In this document: positions 40,735 through 49,827 of the stretch, one piece after another
Layout of the letters: the number at the start of each line of letters is the position of its first letter
How positions within the stretch are numbered: position 1 is the stretch's first letter
NCBI GenBank assembly: GCA_027592035.1
Contig: JAQCIK010000003.1
Span: forward strand, 62,001-126,000
Reading direction: 5' to 3'
DNA length: 64,000 nt
DNA from: Casp-actino8 sp001510455
Lineage (GTDB): Bacteria; Actinomycetota; Acidimicrobiia; Acidimicrobiales; Ilumatobacteraceae
Program-made: the position numbers and the translations under genes
Notes under the pieces: model-generated
The model's input: the letters and a program-made list of their open reading frames with translations, nothing else
The model's database searches: none
Told to the model about the DNA's origin: nothing

Positions 40735-41814
40735 TCAGCCGTCGATCTGCTCGTAGAGCATCGACTTGTGCATGATCAGATCCTCGGGATCGTCGGGCAT
40801 CTCGCGATTGCCGTATGCGACCTCACGCGACGACGTACGAATCGCAATGGCCGCGAATCGCAGACTGGCGTAGGTGACGTACCACTCGAACTCGTCGATC
40901 TCTCGTCCTCCGGCCGACACGTAGGCCTGCTGGACGTCATCGGCTCGACAGAACTCGGGGAAACCTGGCATTTCGAAGATGTCGGCGAGCGACTGGAAGA
41001 ACATGTGCATGAACACCAGCCATCCGACGTCGACGCCGGCCGGACCGGCGTTCACCATTTCCCAGTCGAGAACCGCGGTGGGAAGGTGGCCGTCGAACAT
41101 CACGTTGCCGGGACGAGCGTCACCCCAGTTGATGACGGTGGGGCCGGGATCAGCGGGGCGGTGGGCGGCCAGCCAGTCGAGTGCACGTTCGATGATCGGC
41201 AAGCGAAGTTCGCCTCGGGCCCAGTCGTAGTAGGCGCGTTGCTCGGCGAGCAGACGCGTGAGGTCGTCGCCCCCCGGGGTGGGGAGGAACGACACGTCGA
41301 GGCCGTCGGTCTTCGCACGACCCAGATCGATCGAGTGGATCTGGGCCTGAATGGACGCAACGGTTCGGGTCAGACCACGTTGGTCGTCGATGGAGAAGTC
41401 GTCGAGGAAGCTGCCGCCGAACACGTAGGGCGGCATGTCGGGCAGGGCCCGTCCGGCGACGCGATCCATCACGAGGAACGGTGAGCCGAGAAGTGTTTCG
41501 TCGTTCTCGAGGAAGCGAACGTTGGGAACGGGTAGGGCGGTGTAGTGGGCGACGAGTTTCATGGCTCCGGCCTGAGCGGCCAGGTCGTACACCGGGAACA
41601 CCGGCCAATCGTTCATGTCGGGCCGTAGTCGAGTGACGACGGCCTCACTGTGACCGCCATGATGAATCGTGAACAGCAGGGTCTCGCTGCTCATGCCACT
41701 GCCCTCCGGGATGCTCACGTCACTGATACGACACGGAGCACCCAATCGCTCGCTGAACCAGGGTTCGAGGGTGAGAGCGAGCTGCTGTGGATCGCGCTTC
41801 GACGGCAACGGCAC
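40735..41814 (-). CDS. APH-family phosphotransferase-like protein (acyl-CoA catabolism type)
   Basis: A 359-residue aminoglycoside-phosphotransferase-fold kinase. The Brenner motif is INWGDARPGNVMFDG (His replaced by Trp-Gly before Asp), and VLDWEMVNAGP holds the metal-binding Asp. Proteins of this shape are common beside acyl-CoA dehydrogenase or steroid genes in actinobacteria, and their substrates are mostly unknown; drug resistance is not implied. The start is GTG 41814, 1 nt after the SnoaL gene. Confidence 0.78.
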   Translation of the reverse strand: MPLPSKRDPQQLALTLEPWFSERLGAPCRISDVSIPEGSGMSSETLLFTIHHGGHSEAVVTRLRPDMNDWPVFPVYDLAAQAGAMKLVAHYTALPVPNVRFLENDETLLGSPFLVMDRVAGRALPDMPPYVFGGSFLDDFSIDDQRGLTRTVASIQAQIHSIDLGRAKTDGLDVSFLPTPGGDDLTRLLAEQRAYYDWARGELRLPIIERALDWLAAHRPADPGPTVINWGDARPGNVMFDGHLPTAVLDWEMVNAGPAGVDVGWLVFMHMFFQSLADIFEMPGFPEFCRADDVQQAYVSAGGREIDEFEWYVTYASLRFAAIAIRTSSREVAYGNREMPDDPEDLIMHKSMLYEQIDG

Positions 41815-41815
41815 G

Positions 41816-42241
41816 TCAGGCCTGCTTCACGTAGACGAGCTGCTCGAAACGATTGGCGATACGCCATCCGTCCGCGGTTCGGACCACGGTGTCGTCGTAC
41901 CAACCACTGGCCTGCATGTACGTGGGATCGGCACCGTCGGCTCCCGGAATCCGCATGACCATCGTGTACATCGAGCGCACTTTGGCCGTGTCGTCGTCGG
42001 TGAACGAGATGGTGAGGTTCGAGCCCGACGAAAGATTGACGTCGAACATTCCCATCATTCCGTTGAAGGTGTCGGCGGCCGACTTCGGATCTCCCACCGG
42101 TCCGCCGGCCGTCGAGTAATCGACCTGGGCATCGGGTGTGAACACTCCGACCCACGCGGACCAATCCCGATCGGACAGGGCCCAGGTGTAGCGGTTGAGT
42201 AGATCGGCGATATGAGCACGATCGAGAGCTTCGTTCGACAT
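41816..42241 (-). CDS. SnoaL/NTF2-like protein
   Basis: A 141-residue NTF2-fold protein: IADLLNRYTWALSDRDW at the N terminus and SGWYDDTVVRTADGWRIANR at the C terminus, the same layout as the protein at 36156. Related proteins are isomerases or dehydratases of polyketide and steroid metabolism. It is directly upstream of the phosphotransferase in a two-gene operon and divergent from the molybdopterin enzyme. Confidence 0.78.
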   Translation of the reverse strand: MSNEALDRAHIADLLNRYTWALSDRDWSAWVGVFTPDAQVDYSTAGGPVGDPKSAADTFNGMMGMFDVNLSSGSNLTISFTDDDTAKVRSMYTMVMRIPGADGADPTYMQASGWYDDTVVRTADGWRIANRFEQLVYVKQA

Positions 42242-42309
42242 GTCGTCCCCCTTGTCATGACGATCCTAAACGCCGCGTGCCCGACGAGTCCTCTTGGCAG
42301 ACTGTGGCG

Positions 42310-44364
42310 ATGTCGTCCACGCGGATCGTCCTCGGAACCTGCCATCACGATTGCCCCGATTCGTGCGGGTGGGAGGTCACGGTCACCGACGGAGCGGCCG
42401 TCCGGATGCGCGGCAATTCCGATCATCCGTACTCGCAGGGAGAACTCTGTCCGAAGGTCAATCGCTTCCTCGATCGCGTGTACAGCCCCGATCGCATCCT
42501 CACGCCGTTGGTGCTCGACGGACCGAAGGGCAGCGGTCGCTTCCGACCGACATCGTGGGACGAGGCCCTGCAGATCGTCGCCGAGCGGCTTCACCACGTG
42601 ATCGACACCTGGGGCGGGGAGGCGATCGTTCCGTGGGGTGACGCTGGAACCCAGGGTGCTATTCAGATGGATTCGTTGAGCCAGCGATTCTTCGCCCGTC
42701 TCGGTTCGTCGCGTCAGGTCGACTCGCTCTGCGGTGCGACCGCCGGGGTCGGCACCGCCTCCTCGCTCGGCACACCACTCGCGTCCGATCCGCTCACGGT
42801 CGAACACTCGAAGTTCATCGTGCTGTGGGGGACCAACACTCGTCTGACCAATCGTCACTTGTGGCCCTACATCGAGAAGGCGCGAGCGAAGGGGGCCACG
42901 GTCGTCGTGATCGACCCCGTCCGCACCGTCACTGCCGACGCCGCCGATCGGTTCCTGCAACTTCGACCCGGTACCGACGTGGCTTTCGCTCTCGGCGTCA
43001 TGCACGTGATCGTGCGTGACGACTTGGTCGATCACGATCACCTCGATCGGTTCACCACCGGTTACGACGAATTGGTCGCTCACGTCGCCACCTGGACGCC
43101 CGAGCGAGTCGCCGCCGAGTGCGGTGTCGACGCATCCGAGATCGAGCGCTTCGCACACGAGTACGCCACGTCGGGCGCATCGTTCATCCGTACGTTGGTA
43201 GGGGCCGAGCATCGTGAGAGCGGTGCCCAGTTCTTTCGGACGGTGTCGCTCCTTCCCGTGCTCATCGGGGCCTGGAAGCAGGCCGGCGGCGGCTATTCGC
43301 GCAGTGTCGGCTCCTACAGTCGCTCGTCGGTCGATCTCTCGACGTTCGCCGCCCCGCATCTGAGTCCCGTGGCCGAGCGTCGTCCGATCAGCATGAACCG
43401 TCTCGGGCGCGCTCTGCTCGACGAGACACTCGACCCGCCTCTGAAATGCGTGTTCGTCTTCAACGGCAATCCGGTCGTGACCGCACCCGAGGCCGGTCTT
43501 CTGAGGAGGGGTCTCGAACGATCCGACGTGTTCACCGTGGTGTCGGAGCAGTTCCTCACCGACACCGCTCGCTACGCCGACGTGATCTTCCCGGCCTGCA
43601 CCCAGATCGAACAGGACGACGTGGTGCCAGCGTGGGGTCATCTGTACGTGGGCTGGAATCACAAGGCGATCGAGCCGTTGGGGGAGAGCGTGCCCAACAC
43701 CGAACTCTGGCGACGTCTCGCTCGTGCCATGGGCTTCACCGATCCCGAATTGTTCCCCACCGACGACGAGCTGTTGGAGAGATGTCTCGTCGGCTTCGAC
43801 ATCGAAGCCTTGAAGACGCGCGGCTGGGCACGTGTGCCCGGTACCGACGACGTTCGACCGTTCGTCGACGGCTATCCGTTCCCCGACGGTCGGCTGCCCT
43901 TGGCCAACGCGGTTCTCGAACGTGAGGGTCACGGACGTCTGCCCACCTACACACCACCTTCCGAGGGCGCCGTCGGCCGTGGTGGTCGTTATCCGCTCTC
44001 ACTCATGTCGCCCAAGTTCCATCAGCGATTCCTCAACGCGTCGTATTCCCATCTCGACGGCCACGTCGGGCCCGAAGGTGAGTTGTTCTGTGAACTTCAC
44101 CCCGTCGATGCTGCGGCCCGGGGAATCAACGACGGCGATTCGGTCGACGTCATCAACGATCGGGGTCGCCTGCGCGCCGTGGCCCGGGTGAACGATTCAC
44201 CTCGCGTGGCACCGGGACTCGTGATGGTTCCGTTCGGTTGGGTCGGTGATCGAACGAGTGACGGACTCGCGGTCAACGACCTGACCAACGACACCGCCAC
44301 CGATTGGGGTGGAGGTGTTGCGTTCTACGACACGTCGGTCGACGTCGAACCCGTGACCGTGTGA
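42310..44364 (+). CDS. Molybdopterin-dependent oxidoreductase (DMSO reductase superfamily)
   Basis: A 684-residue protein with an N-terminal [4Fe-4S] motif Cys11-x3-Cys15-x3-Cys19-x27-Cys47, then the bis-MGD-binding domains (IVLWGTNTRLTN, VVVIDPVRT) and the C-terminal MGD-binding barrel. No Tat signal is visible, so it acts in the cytoplasm. There is no electron-transfer or membrane subunit next door, so its redox partner is unknown. Some anaerobic steroid hydroxylases belong to this superfamily, but this shorter form cannot be assigned to a substrate. The ATG at 42310 is preferred over upstream GTG 42304. Confidence 0.8.
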   Translation: MSSTRIVLGTCHHDCPDSCGWEVTVTDGAAVRMRGNSDHPYSQGELCPKVNRFLDRVYSPDRILTPLVLDGPKGSGRFRPTSWDEALQIVAERLHHVIDTWGGEAIVPWGDAGTQGAIQMDSLSQRFFARLGSSRQVDSLCGATAGVGTASSLGTPLASDPLTVEHSKFIVLWGTNTRLTNRHLWPYIEKARAKGATVVVIDPVRTVTADAADRFLQLRPGTDVAFALGVMHVIVRDDLVDHDHLDRFTTGYDELVAHVATWTPERVAAECGVDASEIERFAHEYATSGASFIRTLVGAEHRESGAQFFRTVSLLPVLIGAWKQAGGGYSRSVGSYSRSSVDLSTFAAPHLSPVAERRPISMNRLGRALLDETLDPPLKCVFVFNGNPVVTAPEAGLLRRGLERSDVFTVVSEQFLTDTARYADVIFPACTQIEQDDVVPAWGHLYVGWNHKAIEPLGESVPNTELWRRLARAMGFTDPELFPTDDELLERCLVGFDIEALKTRGWARVPGTDDVRPFVDGYPFPDGRLPLANAVLEREGHGRLPTYTPPSEGAVGRGGRYPLSLMSPKFHQRFLNASYSHLDGHVGPEGELFCELHPVDAAARGINDGDSVDVINDRGRLRAVARVNDSPRVAPGLVMVPFGWVGDRTSDGLAVNDLTNDTATDWGGGVAFYDTSVDVEPVTV

Positions 44365-44379
44365 GGTCGGCCGTTCGCG

Positions 44380-45885
44380 TCAGGGGCGCAGGCCGAGTGA
44401 CGTGTCGCCGTAGTCGCCGTCGAGACGCAACAGGGTCGAATCATCACAGGCCCACCCGTCGTCGGTGATCTCGACCGTGGGAACCAGGGCCCGATCGCTC
44501 TCTGTGGGTGGCGCTGGCGGATACGAGCGGGTGAAACCGCCGTCTTTCACGACGATCATCTGGTAGCACGGACTGGGCGTGTTGGTTCCCGGATCAGCGA
44601 GGGCGTGGAGTCCACCACCCGTCCAGTCGGTGATCGTCGATGCCCGTTCGAGGACGCAGGCCCGCGAGAGTTCGCCGCTCTCGACGCAGGGCTTGGCGGC
44701 GGTGGCGAAGAGGAACATGGCCGAAAGACCCTGCATGCCGAGACCCGACACCTTGCCACCCGGTCGGTGGGTGTCGATCATGTCGAGATAATCGCGAACG
44801 GCTGGCACGCGGTCGGCTTCCTCGATGAGGGAATAGGCCGTGCGAACGAACACCCCTTCGACGCTCGAGCCACCGCGCTCGAGAAGCACGTCGGCGTAGA
44901 AACCGGCGTCGGCCATGATGATGTCGGGACGGTAGTTGAGTTCGTCCATGGCCTTGGTGAGTTGCGGAAGCACTTCGGGTACTCCCACGAAGGCGAGGGC
45001 CCGGATGTCGCGAGACTTCAATTGCTGTGCGATCAGAACCCAGTTGGCCTCACCGAGCGAGCTGTACGGGATGCGGATGTCGACGTCGATTCCGCCGATC
45101 TTCTCGATCAGTTCGATGTACTGCTCCTCGACGATCTGAGCCGTGAGCAGATCGGAATACACGGTGCCGAAGGACTGCATCGCTTCCGGGTTCACCGACA
45201 GCGCCCACTTGAACCAGCCACCGTCCTTGTAGTCGGACGGATTGGGCATGGGCGTGAACATGTTGTCGGACTTCGACTTGCCGGCCGTCACCACGAAACC
45301 CGCGAAGTCGATCATGTCGCACTCGTGGAATCGCGGGAACTCCTGATCGTCGAAAGCGAAGCCACCACCGGCCATGGCGAAGGCGTTGTCACAGATGACT
45401 TCCATCTGGGCCGGAACCTCGAACAGTTTCGAATCGGCGTCGATGATCTCGATCGGCAGACCGGCGACACCACCTTGTTCGTTGCACCAACCGGCGAAGG
45501 CGACCGCGGCGTCGTACAGCTCGGCATTGAGACCCGGCACCGCGATGTTGCCCTTGTCGGACGCGGCGGCCAGGCGAATGCGGTCGGGCGAGCCGCCGGC
45601 CTCGGCCTCGAGCACGGTGGGTGCCACTCCGTCGGGAGCCGGGCCACACGGGGACTCGAGGTCGCCGAAGGTGATGACCGGCGCCTCCGGAGTCGATGTC
45701 GAGCCATCCGTCTGTTCGGTCGTCGGCTCGGAAATCGACTCGGCGGGAGCCGTCGAGGTTGCCGGGGCCGCAGAGGGAGCCGGAGTGGCCTCGTCGCGAT
45801 TGGCGCACGAGGCGATCACGAGCGACGTGAGGGCGATCATCGCCAGGCGATGGGAGACGGAGGAGCGGCGGGAGGTGGGGGCCAT
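44380..45885 (-). CDS. ABC-type substrate-binding lipoprotein, orphan paralogue
   Basis: A 501-residue HAAT-type binding lipoprotein. The signal peptide ends LVIASC with Cys27 as the lipidation site, followed by an Ala/Thr/Ser/Glu-rich linker. The body shares long segments with the protein at 26790 (FAGWCNEQGG, FDDQ, RFHECDM), so the two are paralogues. There are no permease or ATPase genes next to it; it may feed the LivHM/G/F transporter at 23-27 kb. The ATG at 45885 is better than GTG 45903 because it begins the charged n-region directly. Confidence 0.84.
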   Translation of the reverse strand: MAPTSRRSSVSHRLAMIALTSLVIASCANRDEATPAPSAAPATSTAPAESISEPTTEQTDGSTSTPEAPVITFGDLESPCGPAPDGVAPTVLEAEAGGSPDRIRLAAASDKGNIAVPGLNAELYDAAVAFAGWCNEQGGVAGLPIEIIDADSKLFEVPAQMEVICDNAFAMAGGGFAFDDQEFPRFHECDMIDFAGFVVTAGKSKSDNMFTPMPNPSDYKDGGWFKWALSVNPEAMQSFGTVYSDLLTAQIVEEQYIELIEKIGGIDVDIRIPYSSLGEANWVLIAQQLKSRDIRALAFVGVPEVLPQLTKAMDELNYRPDIIMADAGFYADVLLERGGSSVEGVFVRTAYSLIEEADRVPAVRDYLDMIDTHRPGGKVSGLGMQGLSAMFLFATAAKPCVESGELSRACVLERASTITDWTGGGLHALADPGTNTPSPCYQMIVVKDGGFTRSYPPAPPTESDRALVPTVEITDDGWACDDSTLLRLDGDYGDTSLGLRP

Positions 45886-45935
45886 TTCACCAGTCTGACC
45901 CACGCGAGGAACGAAATGCCCGATCGGCGCGATTA

Positions 45936-45972
45936 CTCACCGGCGACCCGACTCACTACTGTCGTCGGTGAG
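45936..45972 (+). promoter_or_regulatory. Leader hairpin overlapping the P450 ribosome-binding site
   Basis: CTCACCGGCGAC (45936-45947) and GTCGTCGGTGAG (45961-45972) pair over 12 bp with one G-U wobble and a 13-nt loop. The right arm ends inside AGGAGGG (45971-45977), the P450 ribosome-binding site, 3 nt before the ATG. Folding would partly mask the site. The direct repeat ACTCAC also occurs here. Confidence 0.45.
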
Positions 45973-45980
45973 GAGGGACC

Positions 45981-47147
45981 ATGCGCATCGACATGTTGGA
46001 TCGTGACTGGTATCAGCGGGGGCCGTTCGCCGAACTGGCCTGGATCAGAGCCAATGAACCGGTGTACTGCGACGTGAACGGAATGTGGTCACTCACCAAG
46101 TTGGACGACGTTCGATGGGCCGAACGTCAGCCACAGCTCTTCAGCAACGCGACTCACAGTTCACGTCCGAACGGTGTACCGCAGGCGTCGATGATCGATG
46201 CCGACGATCCGAGTCACGCCGATCAACGACGAGTCGTGGCGCGGGGTTTCGGACCTCGGCAGATGAGGGCCTACGAAGATCACGTGACCGAGGTGAGTCG
46301 TCGTCTGGTCGACTCGGTGATCGATCGTGGTGAATGCGACGTGGTGGCCGACATCGCGCGTCCGTTGCCCATGACTCTCATCGGCGAGATGCTCGGCGCT
46401 CCCGAGAGTGACTACGAGAAATTGCAGACCTGGAGTGATCGCATGATCGCCGGTTCCGACAAGGTCGAGTACGTGACCGAGGACGTGATGAACGCGGCCC
46501 TCGAGTACTACGGCTACATCTCCGAGGTGATGGAGGAGAAGCGCTCGACTCCCGGCGAAGATCTGGTGAGCAAGTTGATGCACGGTGGCAACGAAGGTAA
46601 ATCCCTCGACGACGCCCACGTGATCGGTAATTCCCTTCTTCTGCTGGTGGGTGGCAACGAAACCACCCGAAACGTCATCGCCGGTGGACTCGAAGCTCTC
46701 GTCCGTCGTCCCGACCAACTCGAGTGGGCCGCCCAGTCTCCCGAGAATCTCGAGTCGGCCATGGAAGAGATGCTGCGTTGGGTGTCGCCCATCAATCACA
46801 TGAATCGCACCACCACTCAGGACGTCGAGGTACGCGGCACCACGATCCCGGCGGGTTCACAGGTGCTCATGCATTACCTGTCGGCCAATCGCGACGAGGA
46901 CGCCTTCGAGAATCCCGAAGTGTTCGACGCTCAGCGCTCACCCAACACGCACATCGCCTTCGGATGGGGTCCCCATCTATGTCTGGGCGCCAACCTGGCT
47001 CGCCTCGAGTTGCGGTCGATCTTCCGCGAGATGTTCACCCGATTGAAGAACATCCGGTTCGCCCGTCCCGACTTCGTCCCCGAATACAGTCACGCATCGT
47101 TCGTGCGTGGAATCCACTCGCTGCCGGTCGTCTTCGACCGCGTCTAG
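45981..47147 (+). CDS. Cytochrome P450, CYP142-like
   Basis: A 388-residue soluble P450. The haem-thiolate Cys334 is in FGWGPHLCLGANLARLE, the I-helix oxygen motif is GGNETTRN and the K-helix EXXR is EEMLRW. N-terminal segments (IRANEPVYCD, ERQPQLFSNA, MIDADDPSH) resemble CYP142, the mycobacterial cholesterol C26 hydroxylase, and the gene neighbourhood agrees. Ferredoxin and reductase genes are not in the window. The start is ATG 45981 after AGGAGGG; the 5' leader can form a hairpin. It converges with the ligase gene. Confidence 0.85.
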   Translation: MRIDMLDRDWYQRGPFAELAWIRANEPVYCDVNGMWSLTKLDDVRWAERQPQLFSNATHSSRPNGVPQASMIDADDPSHADQRRVVARGFGPRQMRAYEDHVTEVSRRLVDSVIDRGECDVVADIARPLPMTLIGEMLGAPESDYEKLQTWSDRMIAGSDKVEYVTEDVMNAALEYYGYISEVMEEKRSTPGEDLVSKLMHGGNEGKSLDDAHVIGNSLLLLVGGNETTRNVIAGGLEALVRRPDQLEWAAQSPENLESAMEEMLRWVSPINHMNRTTTQDVEVRGTTIPAGSQVLMHYLSANRDEDAFENPEVFDAQRSPNTHIAFGWGPHLCLGANLARLELRSIFREMFTRLKNIRFARPDFVPEYSHASFVRGIHSLPVVFDRV

Positions 47148-47155
47148 GGGTTCGG

Positions 47156-48592
47156 TCAGGAACGTTCGTCGCGCAGCGCCGAACGACGAACCTTGCCGGC
47201 GTCGTCACGCACGGCATGGTCGACGAATTCGAACGTGCGGGGGATCTTGTAGCGCACCAGGCGCTCGGCGAGGAAGACGCGCATCTCGTCGTCGGAGATC
47301 GGCGCCGACACTTGCACCATCGCGTGGACACGATTCCCGAGATCTTCGTCGGGAAGTCCGATCACGGCCGACGACACCACGAGCGGATGCTCCGACAGAG
47401 CGTTCTCGATCTCGGCTGGGTAGATGTTGGCGCCACCCGACAGGATCATGTCCCCCCGCCGATCGGTGAGGTACACGTACCCCTCTTCGTCGATCGACCC
47501 CATGTCGCCCAGGCTCTCCCAGCCATCGGGGGTCGTACGGGCTTCGGCACCGAGATAGCGGTACGTGATGCGATCGTTGCGCATGAAGATCTCGCCGACG
47601 GTTCCGCGGGGGAGTTCTTCGTAGGTCTCGGGATCGAGAACCTTCATTTCACCCGTCACGACTCGTCCGACCGATCCACGATGAGCGAGCCATTCGTCGC
47701 CGCGGATGATCGTGACGGCTTGGGCTTCGGTGCCGGCGTACAACTCGAAGATCTTCTCGCCACCGAGCCAGTTGCACCACTCTTCTTTCAACCACGGTGG
47801 GCACGGTGCTGCCATGTGCCAGACCACCGACAACGACGACAGGTCGTAACGATTCTTCACGTCGTCGGGGAGTCGTGAGATGCGCGACATCATCGTCGGA
47901 ACGAAGAGGATCCAATCGGCTCGGTGTCGTTCGATGGCGGCCAGTGTGGCTTCGGCATCGAAGCTGGGCAGGATCACCAGGTGGTTGCCGTGGAAGAGTG
48001 ATCCGGCTCCGAACGAGAACGGTGCGTTGTGGTACAGCGGTCCGGGAACGCAGACGACACCGTCGACTCGCTGGCCCATTCCGGGCATTCCGACGTTCAC
48101 CACTCCCGGATCACCGGCGACGATGAGTTTCGGACGCCCGGTCGATCCACCCGACGTCGGCGCCTTCATGGCCGGTGCGGTGGTGTCGGGCAAGGGTGAG
48201 TCGTCGATGGACGGATCGGGTTCGAAGCCGACCGGCACCGTGCGACGATTTGGATGGGCTGCTGCCTCGACACCCACGACGAGTGACGAGTCGGCCAGTT
48301 CGACGATGGCCTGCCGTTCGCGATCGGGGAGCCGATAACTCACCGGCTGCGGAATCGCGCCGAGTTTCCAGGCTGCGATGCAGGCCTCGTAGAAGGCCAC
48401 CGAGTTGGGAAGAGCGACCGTCACGAAGCTTCCGTGGGTCACGCCCAGATCGGCGAAGGCCCGGGCCAGGCGATTGGTGCGTGACTCGAGTTCGGCGCGG
48501 GTGACGGTGTGATCACCGCACGTGATGGCTGGACGCGTGGGGGCCTCGGCCGATTTGTCGGCCAGGGCTTGCATGATCGAGACGGATGACAT
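47156..48592 (-). CDS. AMP-forming acyl-CoA ligase (bile-acid/steroid-acid type candidate)
   Basis: A 478-residue acyl-activating enzyme. The P-loop is TSGGSTGRPKL (146-156), with Gly-Gly where many ligases have Gly-Thr; other motifs are YAGTEAQAVT and SGGANIYPAEIENAL, and the C-terminal Lys lies in DDAGKVRRS. The style resembles bile-acid-CoA ligases more than FadD19 or FadD3. It is the last gene of the long leftward run that begins with echA20, 39 nt after the Rieske oxygenase. The substrate is unproven. Confidence 0.8.
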   Translation of the reverse strand: MSSVSIMQALADKSAEAPTRPAITCGDHTVTRAELESRTNRLARAFADLGVTHGSFVTVALPNSVAFYEACIAAWKLGAIPQPVSYRLPDRERQAIVELADSSLVVGVEAAAHPNRRTVPVGFEPDPSIDDSPLPDTTAPAMKAPTSGGSTGRPKLIVAGDPGVVNVGMPGMGQRVDGVVCVPGPLYHNAPFSFGAGSLFHGNHLVILPSFDAEATLAAIERHRADWILFVPTMMSRISRLPDDVKNRYDLSSLSVVWHMAAPCPPWLKEEWCNWLGGEKIFELYAGTEAQAVTIIRGDEWLAHRGSVGRVVTGEMKVLDPETYEELPRGTVGEIFMRNDRITYRYLGAEARTTPDGWESLGDMGSIDEEGYVYLTDRRGDMILSGGANIYPAEIENALSEHPLVVSSAVIGLPDEDLGNRVHAMVQVSAPISDDEMRVFLAERLVRYKIPRTFEFVDHAVRDDAGKVRRSALRDERS

Positions 48593-48631
48593 GTCGATTC
48601 TCCGGATGTGGTGAGAGGTCGTCGGGGGTGA

Positions 48632-49792
48632 TCAGGCGGCGTCGAGAACCGCGCGCCAGGTGCGGTGCCAGTGCTGCAACATCGGTTCGTTGGTTCCGAA
48701 CACGAACTGCTTCAGGCCCATCTCGGCGCCGCGTTGGCACTGCTCGGCGGCCGGGAAGTCCTCCTTGCCCACCACGAGGGCGGCGAAGTCGGCTCCCGCC
48801 TTGCGAGCGGCTCGCTCCTCGTCGCTCTGGGTGGGTCGCAGCGAGGCCTCGGTGAGCTCGACCGTGCATTCGCCGACCGTTCGACCGGGATAGATGCGGA
48901 ACATCTGACAACTGACCGGAGTCTCGAGAATCACGACCGACGGAAAGAGAGTGTGCACGATGCTCACCGGAGCCACCTCGGGCCACTGATCCTCGGGCAC
49001 GTCGGCGATCTTCTCGATACCAGTGGTGGGGAAGCCCCAACGACCGTGGCGTCCGAACGAGTCGAAGATCGGGTGATGCAGAACCAGATCGAAGAGCGTC
49101 TCTCGGTGGAGATAGTCGACGTGGTAGGTCTCGAGGTTCACGTCGAACGCGATCTTCCAGTTGGTTCGCAGGTTCCAGGAGTGGTGACACACGACTTCGT
49201 GATGCTCGTAACCGCACCACCGCAACTCGGGTTCGATGTCGGCGAAGGCGGCGGCCGGATCGGCATCGGCGTTCAGGCCGACCGCGATCAGTCCCGCGAC
49301 ATCGGCGAGCGGAAGGGGTTCGAGGCCGAGAGTCATCCGGTCGATCTCGTCGAACGCGTAGGAATCGGGTTGGCCGGCCAGGGACCCGTCGAGTGAGAAC
49401 GACCACGCGTGATACGGACACGTGAGTCGACGGGCGTCACCGCAGCCATCGGCCACCTGAGCGCCTCGATGGGTGCAGGCATTCTTGAAGGCCCGGAGGA
49501 TTCCGTCCTCGGCTCTCGTGACGAGCACCGGATGTCCGGCCACGTTCTTGGTGACGAAGGTACCCGGGCGGGGGAGCTCACCCGTCCAGCCGACGACGTG
49601 CGAGCCCCGGCGGAACAAGACGTCGAGTTCTTTCTCGAAGCGGGCCGGATCGGTGAAGACCGTGGCCGGCTCGGTCATCGAGTGTTCGGCGTGCTCGAGA
49701 GTCTTGTCTCGGTAATTGCGAGCCAAGCGTCGCACGAGTTCACGCGGAAACCGCTCGGTGGTCGAACGGATGTCGTCGTTCAGTGCCGTCAT
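48632..49792 (-). CDS. Rieske [2Fe-2S] ring-hydroxylating oxygenase, large subunit
   Basis: A 386-residue oxygenase. The Rieske cluster is CTHRGAQ...CPYHAW (Cx1Hx16Cx2H, about residues 97-118) and the mononuclear-iron region is FDVNLETYHVDYLH. It differs from KshA, which has CRH and CPFH and a different C terminus, so it is not the 9-alpha-hydroxylase. No ferredoxin or reductase partner is nearby. The ATG at 49792 is chosen because GAGGGG lies 5 nt upstream; a GTG 6 nt earlier is possible. Confidence 0.83.
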   Translation of the reverse strand: MTALNDDIRSTTERFPRELVRRLARNYRDKTLEHAEHSMTEPATVFTDPARFEKELDVLFRRGSHVVGWTGELPRPGTFVTKNVAGHPVLVTRAEDGILRAFKNACTHRGAQVADGCGDARRLTCPYHAWSFSLDGSLAGQPDSYAFDEIDRMTLGLEPLPLADVAGLIAVGLNADADPAAAFADIEPELRWCGYEHHEVVCHHSWNLRTNWKIAFDVNLETYHVDYLHRETLFDLVLHHPIFDSFGRHGRWGFPTTGIEKIADVPEDQWPEVAPVSIVHTLFPSVVILETPVSCQMFRIYPGRTVGECTVELTEASLRPTQSDEERAARKAGADFAALVVGKEDFPAAEQCQRGAEMGLKQFVFGTNEPMLQHWHRTWRAVLDAA

Positions 49793-49827
49793 GGTCACCC
49801 CTCTCGGCGGAGCGACCCCCTCGCCCC

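Noticed and set aside
40735..41814. Aminoglycoside resistance kinase
   Set aside because: Only the fold family is shared; the Brenner motif is altered and the neighbourhood is lipid catabolism.
42055..43932. A 625-codon open frame on the minus strand across the molybdopterin gene
   Set aside because: It is antisense noise of a high-GC gene and also overlaps the start of the SnoaL gene in another frame.
48632..49792. Rieske oxygenase as KshA (3-ketosteroid 9-alpha-hydroxylase)
   Set aside because: Length is the same, but the motifs CTH...CPYHAW and the region around the mononuclear iron do not match KshA (CRH...CPFHDW).
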